64,000 nucleotides of DNA from Parashewanella sp049608225 (GTDB taxonomy: Bacteria > Pseudomonadota > Gammaproteobacteria > Enterobacterales > Shewanellaceae), in the NCBI GenBank assembly GCA_049608225.1, contig JBMYXI010000006.1, positions 24,245-88,244 on the forward strand, read 5' to 3'. This document shows, in pieces, positions 1 to 9,689 of this stretch. The position numbers and the translations under genes are program-made. A model generated the notes under the pieces. It made no database searches and had not been told where the DNA came from. It was given only the letters and a program-made list of their open reading frames with translations. How positions within the stretch are numbered: position 1 is the stretch's first letter; each line of letters starts with the position of its first letter.

Positions 1-929
1 AACGTCACCATTTGCTTTTTGACCTGATTGCCCCTAACCAACCAAACAAAACGCTGTTCATTATTGGCAACCACTGAGTTTTGTGGAACCAACAAATGAT
101 TTAACCTATGACCAAGATAATGCTTAATATTAGCAAACATTCCTGGAGCTAACGCATAATGAGGATTTTCAAGCTCAGCTCTCACTGTAACTCGCCCTGA
201 TTGCTCATCAACCGCTGGTGCAACGTAATTTACTTGTCCATAAAAAACTCTGTCCTTATAAGCTTCGACCGTGACACTCACCCTTTGCCCTTTGTGCGCT
301 TTACCGAAATCCTTTTGGCTGATAGCATAATAAACCTCAACAGGATCGAGTTTATAAAGTGTCACTAATACAGTATCACTACCAATTAAACTGCCGACTG
401 AACGATTAAAGCTAGTGAGTTGACCATTAAACGGTGCAATGATCAGATAGTCTTTCATTGCTGCGAGTTTTTGATGAAAATCGGCTTTTGCGGCATCGAC
501 ATTCTCTTTAACTTCATCAAGCGCTTGTTTCGATAACGCATACGGCTCACGTTTCAGTAATTCCGTTGTTCGTTCTAATTTGGTTTTAGCGAGTGCTAAA
601 CTACTGCGCGCTTTATCAAGATCGGCTTGCGCTTCAGTATTATCGATTTCAGCAATCACATCACCCTTTTTAACTTTATCGCCATTTTTAAAATGAATTT
701 TAGTGATCTTATTACTGGCAATAAAAGAGAGATCAGCCGAATCAATTGCTTTAATTTTTCCTACTTCTTGTACAATGTCATAAAAATACGATTGGCGAAC
801 ATTTTCTACGGTCACTGAAACGGTGGTAGCACTTTTTGTTTTTTCAGCAGTTAAAGCAGGAAAGGCTGAAACTAAGCTAACTAGTAATAAATAAGGCACA
901 CAACGCCATCTAAACTGCTTTTTCAGCAT
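1..929 (-). CDS. RND efflux periplasmic adaptor (membrane fusion protein), 3'-truncated by window edge
   Basis: The reading frame starts at ATG 929 with GGGAG just upstream and stays open to the window edge, giving about 309 residues of a longer protein. It begins with a hydrophobic signal segment (MLKKQFRWRCVPYLLLVSLV), followed by a first beta/lipoyl half (DSADLSFIASNKITKIHF, then KNGDKVKKGDVIAEIDN), a coiled-coil hairpin (QADLDKARSSLALAKTKLER) and a second lipoyl half (APFNGQLTSFNRSVGSLIGS). This is the HlyD/AcrA/MexH adaptor layout. Such adaptors bridge an inner-membrane RND pump and an outer-membrane channel in the periplasm. The pump would lie beyond the left edge. The substrate cannot be told. 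It is transcribed in the same direction as carAB but is separated from it by a terminator, so it probably has its own promoter in 930-1080. Confidence 0.88.
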   Translation of the reverse strand, partial: MLKKQFRWRCVPYLLLVSLVSAFPALTAEKTKSATTVSVTVENVRQSYFYDIVQEVGKIKAIDSADLSFIASNKITKIHFKNGDKVKKGDVIAEIDNTEAQADLDKARSSLALAKTKLERTTELLKREPYALSKQALDEVKENVDAAKADFHQKLAAMKDYLIIAPFNGQLTSFNRSVGSLIGSDTVLVTLYKLDPVEVYYAISQKDFGKAHKGQRVSVTVEAYKDRVFYGQVNYVAPAVDEQSGRVTVRAELENPHYALAPGMFANIKHYLGHRLNHLLVPQNSVVANNEQRFVWLVRGNQVKKQMVT

Positions 930-1081
930 CAATAACTCCCAATATATAACCGAACAATAAACAACCACCCTTAAAAGCCAAAAGCAAGAATTAAATTCAG
1001 TATTCCAACTTTGATTCATCTTAGGTTAAGTGTGTAATATCAGTATGATCGCTAAATTGATTTTTGCAGCCTTCAAATAAA

Positions 1082-1104
1082 AAAGGCTGCACTAGGCAGC
1101 CTTT
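1082..1104 (-). terminator. Rho-independent terminator of carAB
   Basis: Perfect 9-bp stem AAAGGCTGC/GCAGCCTTT (1082-1090 with 1096-1104) and a 5-nt loop. Read on the minus strand it is followed by a T-rich run. It lies 20 bp past the carB stop codon. Confidence 0.85.
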
Positions 1105-1123
1105 CACAAACGATTTAACCTCG

Positions 1124-4100
1124 TTAGGAGAACTTCATTCCTTCATGTAGCTCTTGAACTGAACGTACAATCTCTCGATTATTGGCACTGTGAGACATAC
1201 ACGCAGCAAACGCAGCATTTAGCGTCGTCGTGTAGTTCACTTTGTGACGCAATGCACCACGACGTAATTGACGCGAGTCTTCAATAGCTTGACGCCCTTC
1301 AGTGGTATTCACCATGTAGGTGTATTCGCCATTTTTGATTCTGTCAAGAATGTGTGGACGACCTTCATGGACTTTGTTAACCAAACGAGGGTTAATTCCC
1401 GCTTCGCCAAGTACTACCGCAGTGCCATGTGTCGCATCAATTTCATAGCCAAGATCAAGTAGCTTAGCAGCCAGCTCAACGACTCTTTCTTTATCACCAT
1501 TACGAACAGACAATAATGCACGACCAGACTTAGGTACTTCTGAAGTGGCACCTAAACGTGCTTTGGCATACGCTTCTTCAAACGTGGCTCCAGTCCCCAT
1601 CACTTCACCAGTTGAGCGCATTTCAGGACCAAGTAATGGATCTACACCCGGGAACTTGTTGAATGGCAACACCACTTCCTTCACCGAGTACATTTCTGGA
1701 ATGACTTCTTCAGTGAAATTTTGTGAGGCTAACGATTGCCCAGCCATAACACGCGCTGCAATTTTAGCTAAAGGTACACCGGTTGCTTTTGATACAAATG
1801 GGACAGTACGAGCAGCACGAGGGTTAACTTCAATCATATAGATTTCGTTATCTTTAACCGCAAACTGCACGTTCATTAAGCCGACAACCCCTAAGTCTAA
1901 AGCTAGTTTGCGAACATACTCGCGCATCTGCGCTTGAATGTCTTGGCTTAAACTATAAGGTGGTAATGAACAACCAGAATCACCAGAGTGGACACCCGCT
2001 TGCTCGATGTGCTCCATAATAGCACCGACTACCACCATTTTGCCGTCAGAAACTGCATCAATATCAACTTCAATCGCGTTATCAAGGAACTTGTCAAGCA
2101 ATACTGGCGAGTCATTAGAAACTTGAACCGCTTCATTGAAATAACGAAGTAAATCCGCTTCGTCGTAAACAATTTCCATCGCCCGACCGCCTAATACATA
2201 AGACGGACGCACAACAAGTGGATAGCCAATACGCTCAGCTGTGGCTACCGCTGCATCGACCGTTGTCACAGTATCATTTTCAGGCTGATGTAAACCAAGT
2301 GCAGTTACCGCTTCTTGGAAACGCTCTCTATCTTCAGCTCTATCAATTGCATCAGGGCTAGTACCAATAATTGGCACGCCTGCTTTTTCTAATTCGCGAG
2401 CCAATTTCAGAGGCGTTTGACCACCGTACTGAACAATAACGCCTTTTGGCTGTTCAATGCGTACAATCTCTAATACGTCTTCAAGAGTAACAGGTTCGAA
2501 ATACAAACGATCAGACGTATCGTAGTCCGTTGACACTGTCTCAGGGTTACAGTTAACCATGATGGTCTCATAACCATCTTCACGTAAAGCTAACGCAGCA
2601 TGTACGCAACAATAGTCGAATTCAATACCTTGACCAATACGGTTTGGACCGCCGCCCAACACCATGATTTTGTCTTTCGTTGATGGGTTGGCCTCACACT
2701 CTTCTTCGTACGTCGAATACATGTACGCAGTATCTGTTGAGAACTCTGCCGCGCAAGTATCAACACGTTTATAAACTGGAAGAATGTTTAACTTGCTACG
2801 TAATTGACGAATGTCAGCCTCAGTCACACGCAACAATTCTGAAATACGTGCATCAGCAAAACCTTTACGCTTTAACTTGCGCAGTAAAGTTTCATCCAGT
2901 TCGAAAGCCGACATGTCTTGAAGTTGTGTTTCAAGTTGCACCAGCTCTTCTATTTGTACTAAATACCAAGGATCAATCTTGGTCAATTTGTGGATCGCAC
3001 TGACTGATAAACCTAAACGCATCGCATCAGCAATGTACCAAATACGATCAGCACCAGGCTCTTGCAGTTCATAGCGAATTTTCGCTAACGCCGCACTGTC
3101 AGAAAGATCGGTAATAGGGTCAAAACCGTTTTTCCCCACCTCAAGGCCACGTAGCGCTTTTTGCATCGACTCTTGGAAAGTACGACCAATTGCCATCACT
3201 TCACCCACAGACTTCATTTGGGTGGTGAGTCGGTCATTAGAACCAGCAAACTTCTCAAAGTTAAAACGCGGGATTTTAGTGACAACGTAGTCAATTGAAG
3301 GCTCAAATGATGCTGGCGTCAGCCCACCTGTGATGTCATTCATTAATTCATCAAGAGTAAAGCCAACAGCGAGCTTTGCCGCAATCTTAGCAATCGGGAA
3401 GCCCGTTGCCTTAGATGCTAAAGCTGATGAGCGAGATACACGAGGATTCATTTCAATGATCACCATGCGACCATCTTTCGGATTAACACCGAATTGAACG
3501 TTTGAACCACCCGTTTCAACACCAATTTCTCGTAAAACCGCCATCGAGGCGTTACGCATTAACTGGTATTCTTTATCTGTTAAAGTTTGTGCGGGGGCAA
3601 CTGTGATCGAGTCCCCCGTATGTACACCCATTGGATCAAAGTTTTCAATTGCACAAACAATGATGCAGTTATCATTACGATCACGCACCACTTCCATTTC
3701 GTATTCTTTCCAGCCAATTAATGATTCATCAATCAATAATTCACTGGTCGGTGAAAGCTCTAGCCCTTGAGTACAGATCTCTTCGAACTCTTCTTTGTTA
3801 TAAGCAATACCACCGCCGGTTCCCCCCATGGTAAATGAAGGGCGAATAATACAAGGGAAGCCTACTAGTTCGAGTACCTTATAAGCTTCTTCCATTGAAT
3901 GTGCAACATCTGCACGAGGACATTCAAGGCCGATATTTTTCATGGCTGTGTCAAAACGGCTACGATCTTCTGCTTTGTCAATGGCATCAGCGGTAGCGCC
4001 GATCATCTCAACATTAAACTCAGCAAGCACGCCTTTTGATTCAAGATCTAATGCACAATTAAGTGCGGTTTGACCGCCCATGGTTGGCAAAATTGCATCT

Positions 4101-4348
4101 GGCTTTTCTTTAGCAATGATGTTGCGAACAACTTCCCAATGAATTGGCTCAATATAAGTCGCATCAGCCATTTCTGGATCAGTCATTATGGTCGCTGGAT
4201 TCGAGTTAACCAGAATGACTCGGTAACCCTCTTCTCTTAACGCTTTACACGCTTGAGCACCTGAATAATCAAACTCACAGGCTTGACCAATAACAATCGG
4301 TCCAGCACCCAGAATTAAGATACTTTTTATGTCGGTACGTTTTGGCAT
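1124..4348 (-). CDS. carB: Carbamoyl-phosphate synthase, large subunit
   Basis: At 1074 residues it is full length for CarB. It makes carbamoyl phosphate from bicarbonate, ammonia supplied by CarA, and two ATP, feeding both pyrimidine and arginine synthesis. The sequence shows the duplicated ATP-grasp architecture. The first half has KSILILGAGPIVIGQACEFD near the N-terminus and RPSFTMGGTGGG near residue 170. The second half repeats it as KIMVLGGGPNRIGQGIEFDY (about residue 560) and RPSYVLGGRAMEIVY (about residue 715). An MGS-like allosteric domain occupies the last 140 residues. The start ATG follows a weak AAGAGA. It lies 26 bp downstream of carA and is co-transcribed with it. Nothing abnormal is seen. 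Confidence 0.98.
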   Translation of the reverse strand: MPKRTDIKSILILGAGPIVIGQACEFDYSGAQACKALREEGYRVILVNSNPATIMTDPEMADATYIEPIHWEVVRNIIAKEKPDAILPTMGGQTALNCALDLESKGVLAEFNVEMIGATADAIDKAEDRSRFDTAMKNIGLECPRADVAHSMEEAYKVLELVGFPCIIRPSFTMGGTGGGIAYNKEEFEEICTQGLELSPTSELLIDESLIGWKEYEMEVVRDRNDNCIIVCAIENFDPMGVHTGDSITVAPAQTLTDKEYQLMRNASMAVLREIGVETGGSNVQFGVNPKDGRMVIIEMNPRVSRSSALASKATGFPIAKIAAKLAVGFTLDELMNDITGGLTPASFEPSIDYVVTKIPRFNFEKFAGSNDRLTTQMKSVGEVMAIGRTFQESMQKALRGLEVGKNGFDPITDLSDSAALAKIRYELQEPGADRIWYIADAMRLGLSVSAIHKLTKIDPWYLVQIEELVQLETQLQDMSAFELDETLLRKLKRKGFADARISELLRVTEADIRQLRSKLNILPVYKRVDTCAAEFSTDTAYMYSTYEEECEANPSTKDKIMVLGGGPNRIGQGIEFDYCCVHAALALREDGYETIMVNCNPETVSTDYDTSDRLYFEPVTLEDVLEIVRIEQPKGVIVQYGGQTPLKLARELEKAGVPIIGTSPDAIDRAEDRERFQEAVTALGLHQPENDTVTTVDAAVATAERIGYPLVVRPSYVLGGRAMEIVYDEADLLRYFNEAVQVSNDSPVLLDKFLDNAIEVDIDAVSDGKMVVVGAIMEHIEQAGVHSGDSGCSLPPYSLSQDIQAQMREYVRKLALDLGVVGLMNVQFAVKDNEIYMIEVNPRAARTVPFVSKATGVPLAKIAARVMAGQSLASQNFTEEVIPEMYSVKEVVLPFNKFPGVDPLLGPEMRSTGEVMGTGATFEEAYAKARLGATSEVPKSGRALLSVRNGDKERVVELAAKLLDLGYEIDATHGTAVVLGEAGINPRLVNKVHEGRPHILDRIKNGEYTYMVNTTEGRQAIEDSRQLRRGALRHKVNYTTTLNAAFAACMSHSANNREIVRSVQELHEGMKFS

Positions 4349-4374
4349 TTTCTCTTACCCTCTGGATGGTTCTA

Positions 4375-5520
4375 TTACGAATTTTGTGAACGGCTTTGTT
4401 CAATCAATTCAATGAAATGATCAAATAAGGGAGCACAGTCATGGGGGCCTGGACTTGCTTCAGGGTGACCTTGGAAGCTAAATGCTGGCTTATCTGTCAA
4501 GTGAATACCTTGTAGTGAACCATCAAATAACGACTTATGTGTCACTTTAATATTGCTTGGTAACGTCGTTTCATCCGCAGCAAAACCATGATTTTGGCTG
4601 GTGATCATGACAGTACCGTTTTCAATATCACTTACCGGATGGTTTGCACCATGATGACCAAATTTCATTTTCATGGTTTGTGCACCAGAGGCTAACGCAA
4701 GTAGCTGGTGACCTAAACAGATCCCGAAAATTGGAATATTGGTTTCAAGTAATTGTTGGATCGCTTCAATGGCATAATCACAAGGCTCTGGATCGCCTGG
4801 ACCATTAGAAAGAAATACGCCATCAGGCGCCATTGCTAATACTTCACTGGCAGGCGTTTTAGCAGGAACAACTGTGACATCGCAGCCTCTATCAACCAGC
4901 ATGCGAAGAATATTGCGCTTAACGCCATAGTCATAGGCAACAATTTTGTACTTTAAATCATCAGCGGGAGTATCGCTAGGTAAACCCGATTCTAATTTCC
5001 AACTGGCATTACGCCACTGGTAGCTTTCTTTTGTGGTGACTTCTTTGGCAAGATCCATGCCTTTCAAGCCCGGAAACGCTTTCGCTTGTTTCAATGCTTT
5101 TTCAATATTGTGTTCACCAACAAGAATACAACCCGCTTGTGCACCTTTTTCACGTAAAATTCGCGTCAATCGACGAGTATCGATATCTGCGATCCCGACA
5201 ACATTGTTTGATTTTAAATAATCACTTAATGATTGTTCATTGCGGAAGTTACTCGCCAATAATGGCAAATCACGAATGATCAAGCCACAAGCGTGAACAC
5301 TGTCTGATTCTAAATCTTCAGAGTTGGTTCCAGTATTTCCAATATGAGGATAAGTAAGAGTGACGATTTGGCGAGAATAAGAAGGGTCCGTTAAAATTTC
5401 TTGATATCCTGTCATTGAAGTGTTAAAAACGACTTCTCCGACAGCAGTTCCGTCAGAACCAATAGCTGTACCAGAAAAAACGCTTCCATCTTCGAGTACG
5501 AGTAAAGCAGACTTTGTCAA
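4375..5520 (-). CDS. carA: Carbamoyl-phosphate synthase, small (glutaminase) subunit
   Basis: CarA hydrolyses glutamine and channels ammonia to CarB. It has 381 residues, the usual length. The N-terminal CPSase small-chain domain (LVLEDGSVFSGTAIGSDG, and TSMTGYQEILTDPSYS near residue 35) is followed by a class I glutamine amidotransferase domain. That domain carries the catalytic Cys in FGICLGHQLLALASG (about residue 268) and the His/Glu pair in SFQGHPEASPGP (about residue 350). The initiation codon is TTG (5520-5518), preceded by a strong GGAGG. A rare UUG start on carA is also known from enterobacteria, so this is probably conserved. Unlike many relatives, no dapB lies upstream. Instead there is a 265-bp AT-rich leader and then an orphan gene. 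Confidence 0.98.
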   Translation of the reverse strand: MTKSALLVLEDGSVFSGTAIGSDGTAVGEVVFNTSMTGYQEILTDPSYSRQIVTLTYPHIGNTGTNSEDLESDSVHACGLIIRDLPLLASNFRNEQSLSDYLKSNNVVGIADIDTRRLTRILREKGAQAGCILVGEHNIEKALKQAKAFPGLKGMDLAKEVTTKESYQWRNASWKLESGLPSDTPADDLKYKIVAYDYGVKRNILRMLVDRGCDVTVVPAKTPASEVLAMAPDGVFLSNGPGDPEPCDYAIEAIQQLLETNIPIFGICLGHQLLALASGAQTMKMKFGHHGANHPVSDIENGTVMITSQNHGFAADETTLPSNIKVTHKSLFDGSLQGIHLTDKPAFSFQGHPEASPGPHDCAPLFDHFIELIEQSRSQNS

Positions 5521-5785
5521 CGCGACCTCCGAAAGAGCTAAGTTACTAAAATTTAAATAATTTTATTTATTACTCCTTCACCCAAATTCAAGCAAATATG
5601 AATTTTTGGCAAATTGCGCAGATCTTACATGAGAAACGTGAAGTCGTCCACAGACTTGTTTTCATCTGTGATTTTGAGCAAAAACATGAATTTTGTTTAA
5701 AATCAGCAACAAGAACAAATGTCTTTTGAATTGTCGCTTAAATAGGTTTAAATATTTTTATTTGTGAACAGAAATAGGCAGGCGA

Positions 5786-6601
5786 TTAAGCTTCTACTAA
5801 GACGCTTCTACTTATATAAAGGTGCTCCCAGCTATTATCGTCGTTAGAGTTTTCAACGTCTTCAGCTGAGCTTTTCGACGTCAAATTCATCATATCCAAA
5901 ATCACAAAAGGCTCTTCCCGTCGATGTGTTTTTTTCTTAAGGTCGTTATTCTTTTCTGTATTGCTTGGCTGTGGAAGTGATGAATTTAAACTACGATTTA
6001 CTGTTTTGGGTGAGGGCAAACTTCTCGTGGCATCTGATTCACTTTGGCTTGATATAGAACTACGACTCACTACCGTACCAGAACTAGTTGTTACAAAGTT
6101 GAATTTTTCTGGTACAGCTAACCTTAGTCTTCTTAGATTTTCTGCTATTAACTCATTTTGCAAAGTTTGAGCTTCTGCTTGCTCATCTTCATATTTCGCT
6201 AAATACTCCTGATGCTCAGCTTTACATTCTCTAAAAAACTCTGTTGTCTGTTTCGATAATTCAGATGACAATCCATGCCAACGATCAAATAAATTCAAGA
6301 AACGCTTTATAAATGCAAATGGACCTACAACATAACGATGAAACTCCGCCACGGCGCTATCTTCTTGCCAATGAACCTTAACGGTGAATTTTCGTTCTTC
6401 TGTTTTTCCCGTAACTGCGTTTTGACAGGTAATACTGATTAAATGAGAGTCTTTACTCTCATCAGCACAAAGCGCTACTCCCAGTTCATTCTTATTAAGA
6501 TCTGATACTTGCCTTGTTTTAGGATCCCAACGTAGCCAATTGCTTTCAGGTGATTGCTGAAAACTTGTATTTGTCGCCCCTATAGCGTTAGTGCAACTCA
6601 T
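5786..6601 (-). CDS. Orphan protein with beta-rich N-terminal module, coiled coil and low-complexity tail
   Basis: This 271-residue protein is not a family I recognise. Residues about 25-80 look like a small beta domain ending in ERKFTVKVHW. That ending resembles EYKVKV in the protein at 15204-16601 and RFVTVKI in the ankyrin protein at 55731-56690. A helical stretch (VGPFAFIKRFLNLFDRWHGL) follows, and then a charged coiled-coil-like segment rich in Glu and Ala (about 120-160). A Ser/Asn-rich linker comes next, and finally EEPFVILDMMNL and a short acidic C-terminus. It has no signal peptide or membrane segment. It is a single gene between carA and an iron receptor transcribed away from it. 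I infer membership of the same accessory set as the ankyrin genes of this window; its function is unknown. Confidence 0.7.
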   Translation of the reverse strand: MSCTNAIGATNTSFQQSPESNWLRWDPKTRQVSDLNKNELGVALCADESKDSHLISITCQNAVTGKTEERKFTVKVHWQEDSAVAEFHRYVVGPFAFIKRFLNLFDRWHGLSSELSKQTTEFFRECKAEHQEYLAKYEDEQAEAQTLQNELIAENLRRLRLAVPEKFNFVTTSSGTVVSRSSISSQSESDATRSLPSPKTVNRSLNSSLPQPSNTEKNNDLKKKTHRREEPFVILDMMNLTSKSSAEDVENSNDDNSWEHLYISRSVLVEA

Positions 6602-6862
6602 AAAATATCACCCTATTTAATTAGCCCTAGTATTTACCTAAACTAAGAAAACCAATTTGTTACAATTTGCCTTTTCGAATCCATCCTCGTTCCAACATTT
6701 TTTAACAAAAAAACGACTTCTTTTGCATATTTATAGCTAAAAATACTGAACTTGAGCTGAACATGAGTCAAAACTAAATTTTCGTTAATTTAAAAACTAA
6801 ATAAAATTCATTTTTGTAACATTCCCTTCTTCATAGAAAAACTTTCACAATAACCACAAATA

Positions 6863-6882
6863 AAAATCATTATCATTTTCAA
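6863..6882 (+). promoter_or_regulatory. Probable Fur box upstream of TonB-dependent receptor
   Basis: AAAATCATTATCATTTTC matches much of the Fur consensus GATAATGATAATCATTATC. It sits about 55 bp before the receptor start codon, where a ferric-iron repressor would block transcription. Repression by iron is inferred. Confidence 0.7.
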
Positions 6883-6933
6883 ATAGTGGTAATTGCTCTA
6901 TAATGCGCAAATTTCAAAATGGAAGGAAACGAA

Positions 6934-9168
6934 ATGAAGTTCTGCCGCAACCTGTTATATCTGTCTTTGTTAACCACAACAATTCAATCTCAAGTCAATG
7001 CCAAAGACTCGAACAATGTACTTGGCAACCCTAAAGTTGATGCTATTGAAGTTATCAAGATCACAGGCAAACACCATCAAAGAAGTATTAAACTGGCACC
7101 ACCTGGTGAAGCGGTTATAACCATGGAGCAAATAGAAGAACAACAAGCAACACAATTTGCAGAGCTTGTGGATGAACTACCAGGCATCGCAGTCGATGGT
7201 GGTACGCGAGTGGGTGGCGAGCGGATCAATATATGGGGATTCGGTGAACAAGAAGATTTAAAGATATTTTTAGACAATGCTCCTCTTGGATTCGAGCAGT
7301 ATCGTTACGGTTCATTTTTTGTCGACCCAGATATTATTAAGCAAGTTGAAGTGATCAAAGGCGCACATGATGTGCGATCTGGTAATGGTGGTTTTGGTGG
7401 CTCTATGTATGTCACAACAAAAAGCGCAAATGATCTACTTAGAAAAGGTGAACACTTTGGCGTGCGTGTGAAAGCAGGTTATCGTGACAATAACGATGAA
7501 AAACGATACAGCACTAGCCTCTATGGTCAACTAAGCTCGAACCTTTCTGCCATTGCTCATGTCACTTATCGCGACGCAAACGATATTTCTTTAGGTGATA
7601 ACACAAAATTCCGCTATTCGGGATATAAGCAAGACAGCGTACTTGCAAAATTAGATTGGGATGCCGACGACCACCAGCTATCCTTGTCCTATACCGATTA
7701 CCAAGATAAAGGACAAAAACCTTGGGCAAATCGCCGCGGCCAACTTCCGAAAGTAAGCAACTATAATATAAAAAAATACGGCAGTTATGAAAAAGCACTG
7801 CTCGCCACCACAGCCTTTAATACTTATACAGATAGAAACTACTCACTCAACTATCGATATACACCACAAAGTTCTTGGATAGACACTCAATTTGTCATTT
7901 CAAATAGTGATAACAGCCGTCACTTTCGCAGACCTGAATTTGAAGGAAAAAAAATATTTGTATCCGTAGGAAGTTTTGGCCACCAAGCTTGGCTTGATTA
8001 TAAACGTCAATTCATTGATTTAAATAACACCAGCTATTTTGGTGATAATACCCTACTATTTGGCCTTCAGCATATGGCATTAGATAGAGATTCACTCGTA
8101 TTTAACAAAAGCTATATAAAGAGTAAAGGCAAAAATTTTGGGCGCTTCACCCCTTATTTTCAACCCAGTGGTACTCAAAAAAATAGCGCGATTTACGCCG
8201 AGTTCAGCTATGCAGTAAACGATACGTTTTCAATTCAACCTTCTGTGCGCTATGACTATGTTCGGAGTAAAGGTAAAGGTAACTTAGCAACGGACTACAA
8301 CAATCCTGAAGCTGGACACGATTACAGCGGAGTATCCCATCGCGGTCTATCCACACGATTGAACGCTTTGTATCAACTGACAGACGCCACAAAACTCTAC
8401 TTTGATTACGCAAATACCATGCGGGCGCCATTGGTCGATGAAATATACGCCGTTCAATATATACGAGCAAGTAAAGCTATTAGCACAAGCCGCGACTTAA
8501 AAGTCGAGCGCTTACAGGCTTATAAGCTCGGTATGACCAATATTAGTCATGATTTGTTTAGTCAAAACGACTCATTATCGAGTCAAGTAACCTTATTTTA
8601 TCATCAAGTTAAAAATGACATCGCACTGCGCAAAGGTAATCAAGTTAAAACAAAAGGTGACGATCGTCGATTCCAGCAACTTCAAGGTAACCATACTAAC
8701 CTCGATGGCTATAATACAATAGGTGCCGATCTGGTCGTAAACTATCGCAACAATGATTTCTTCGCTGATTTAACGGCGTCTTACATACACGGTAAACACC
8801 AAGGAAGTTTGTACGATTCTAGTGGTAAAGATGAGCATCTGACGAACCTTGTTCCAGCTAATATCCGTTTGGGATTAGGGTATTACCTAACCGAAGACAT
8901 TATGATGTCTTGGGCTGGTAAATGGCATGACCGTAAATCAGAAGATGAAATTCCTGTTAAAAGTCCATTTAATAGCGATAAGCCAAGTGATGCTTACTTT
9001 ATTCAAGATGTTTTCGTGAAGTATCAACCTAAGTCTGGTTTTTTGAAAAACGTTGAAAGTCATTTAACCATAAAAAATATTGCCGATCGTTACTACACCC
9101 CTTACCTAGGCGATGGCGTTCCTGCTGCTGGACGAGATATTCGTATCAGCGTTGCGTACAAATTTTAA
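6934..9168 (+). CDS. TonB-dependent outer-membrane receptor, haemoglobin/transferrin/lactoferrin type
   Basis: I take the ATG at 6934, because AAGGAAACG lies just upstream and a signal peptide (KFCRNLLYLSLLTTTIQSQVNA) begins there. This gives 744 residues; an in-frame ATG at 6919 would overlap the ribosome-binding site. A TonB box (about AIEVIK, residues 37-42) is followed by a plug domain (MEQIEEQQATQFAELVDELP, then INIWGFGEQEDLKIFLDNAP). A 22-strand barrel follows, ending in an aromatic residue (ISVAYKF), as outer-membrane proteins do. MRAPLVDEIY near residue 495 resembles the FRAP region of haem receptors. It imports iron or haem across the outer membrane using TonB energy. The gene stands alone, with a Fur box in front and no haem-transport partners nearby. 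The exact ligand is uncertain. Confidence 0.88.
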   Translation: MKFCRNLLYLSLLTTTIQSQVNAKDSNNVLGNPKVDAIEVIKITGKHHQRSIKLAPPGEAVITMEQIEEQQATQFAELVDELPGIAVDGGTRVGGERINIWGFGEQEDLKIFLDNAPLGFEQYRYGSFFVDPDIIKQVEVIKGAHDVRSGNGGFGGSMYVTTKSANDLLRKGEHFGVRVKAGYRDNNDEKRYSTSLYGQLSSNLSAIAHVTYRDANDISLGDNTKFRYSGYKQDSVLAKLDWDADDHQLSLSYTDYQDKGQKPWANRRGQLPKVSNYNIKKYGSYEKALLATTAFNTYTDRNYSLNYRYTPQSSWIDTQFVISNSDNSRHFRRPEFEGKKIFVSVGSFGHQAWLDYKRQFIDLNNTSYFGDNTLLFGLQHMALDRDSLVFNKSYIKSKGKNFGRFTPYFQPSGTQKNSAIYAEFSYAVNDTFSIQPSVRYDYVRSKGKGNLATDYNNPEAGHDYSGVSHRGLSTRLNALYQLTDATKLYFDYANTMRAPLVDEIYAVQYIRASKAISTSRDLKVERLQAYKLGMTNISHDLFSQNDSLSSQVTLFYHQVKNDIALRKGNQVKTKGDDRRFQQLQGNHTNLDGYNTIGADLVVNYRNNDFFADLTASYIHGKHQGSLYDSSGKDEHLTNLVPANIRLGLGYYLTEDIMMSWAGKWHDRKSEDEIPVKSPFNSDKPSDAYFIQDVFVKYQPKSGFLKNVESHLTIKNIADRYYTPYLGDGVPAAGRDIRISVAYKF

Positions 9169-9202
9169 ATGTCATCAATGACTTCCTAAGTCGTTTCAAA
9201 CT

Positions 9203-9236
9203 AAATCCCCCAACATGTTTGAATGTTGGGAGATTT
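9203..9236 (+). terminator. Hairpin after the receptor gene
   Basis: A 14-bp stem with one mismatch (arms 9203-9216 and 9223-9236) and a 6-nt loop, 35 bp after the stop codon. The T-run is short (ATTTATAC), so it is a probable rather than a certain terminator. Its right arm abuts the inverted-repeat element at 9236. Confidence 0.6.
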
Positions 9237-9557
9237 ATACTCGTGATACTTGAAGATGCAACTTTCAAGGCTCATTCTGCGTTGCATTATTCGAGGCGTG
9301 AAAGTGCAAATTAGCGGGTTAATTTCAGCTTTCACAACAAAGAAGAATCAATACTGACCAAAGCCCTTTTAGAGCGTGGAGCGACAGTTTTGTATGTCGA
9401 ACGAAGTGTATCAAAGCCCACGCAGTGTGAGTTTAATAGCCATTTACACTACGTTACTTAGCCTTGAAATAGAATGACTATTACCACGAATAAGTGCCTT
9501 GTTTAAATGGCTATTAATTCTCAATGAAATCCTGCATCTTCAGGTATCACGAGTATA
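9236..9557. mobile_element. Non-coding inverted-repeat element (MITE-like), about 322 bp
   Basis: The ends are 25-bp inverted repeats with a single mismatch (9236-9260 and 9533-9557). The outer part reads TATACTCGTGATACTTGAAG at the left end. The element ends in TA on both sides, which would fit a TA target duplication. Inside there is a second, perfect 14-bp inverted repeat: TTAATAGCCATTTA at 9433-9446 against its complement at 9504-9517. Between those arms lies a short hairpin, AATAG/CTATT. No coding frame is evident. It fills the 521-bp gap between the iron receptor and miaB. Mobility is inferred from structure only. Confidence 0.65.
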
Positions 9558-9689
9558 CCTGTGAAATACACCTTGCCTACTCTTAAGTACTGTGGTCACT
9601 TTTTGCTGAATAAATTAAAGACAAAACTGGCAAGAGAGCATAACTAGCGCTAAAATGTGCCGCTATTTTTTAAAGAGTGACGCAAACTG

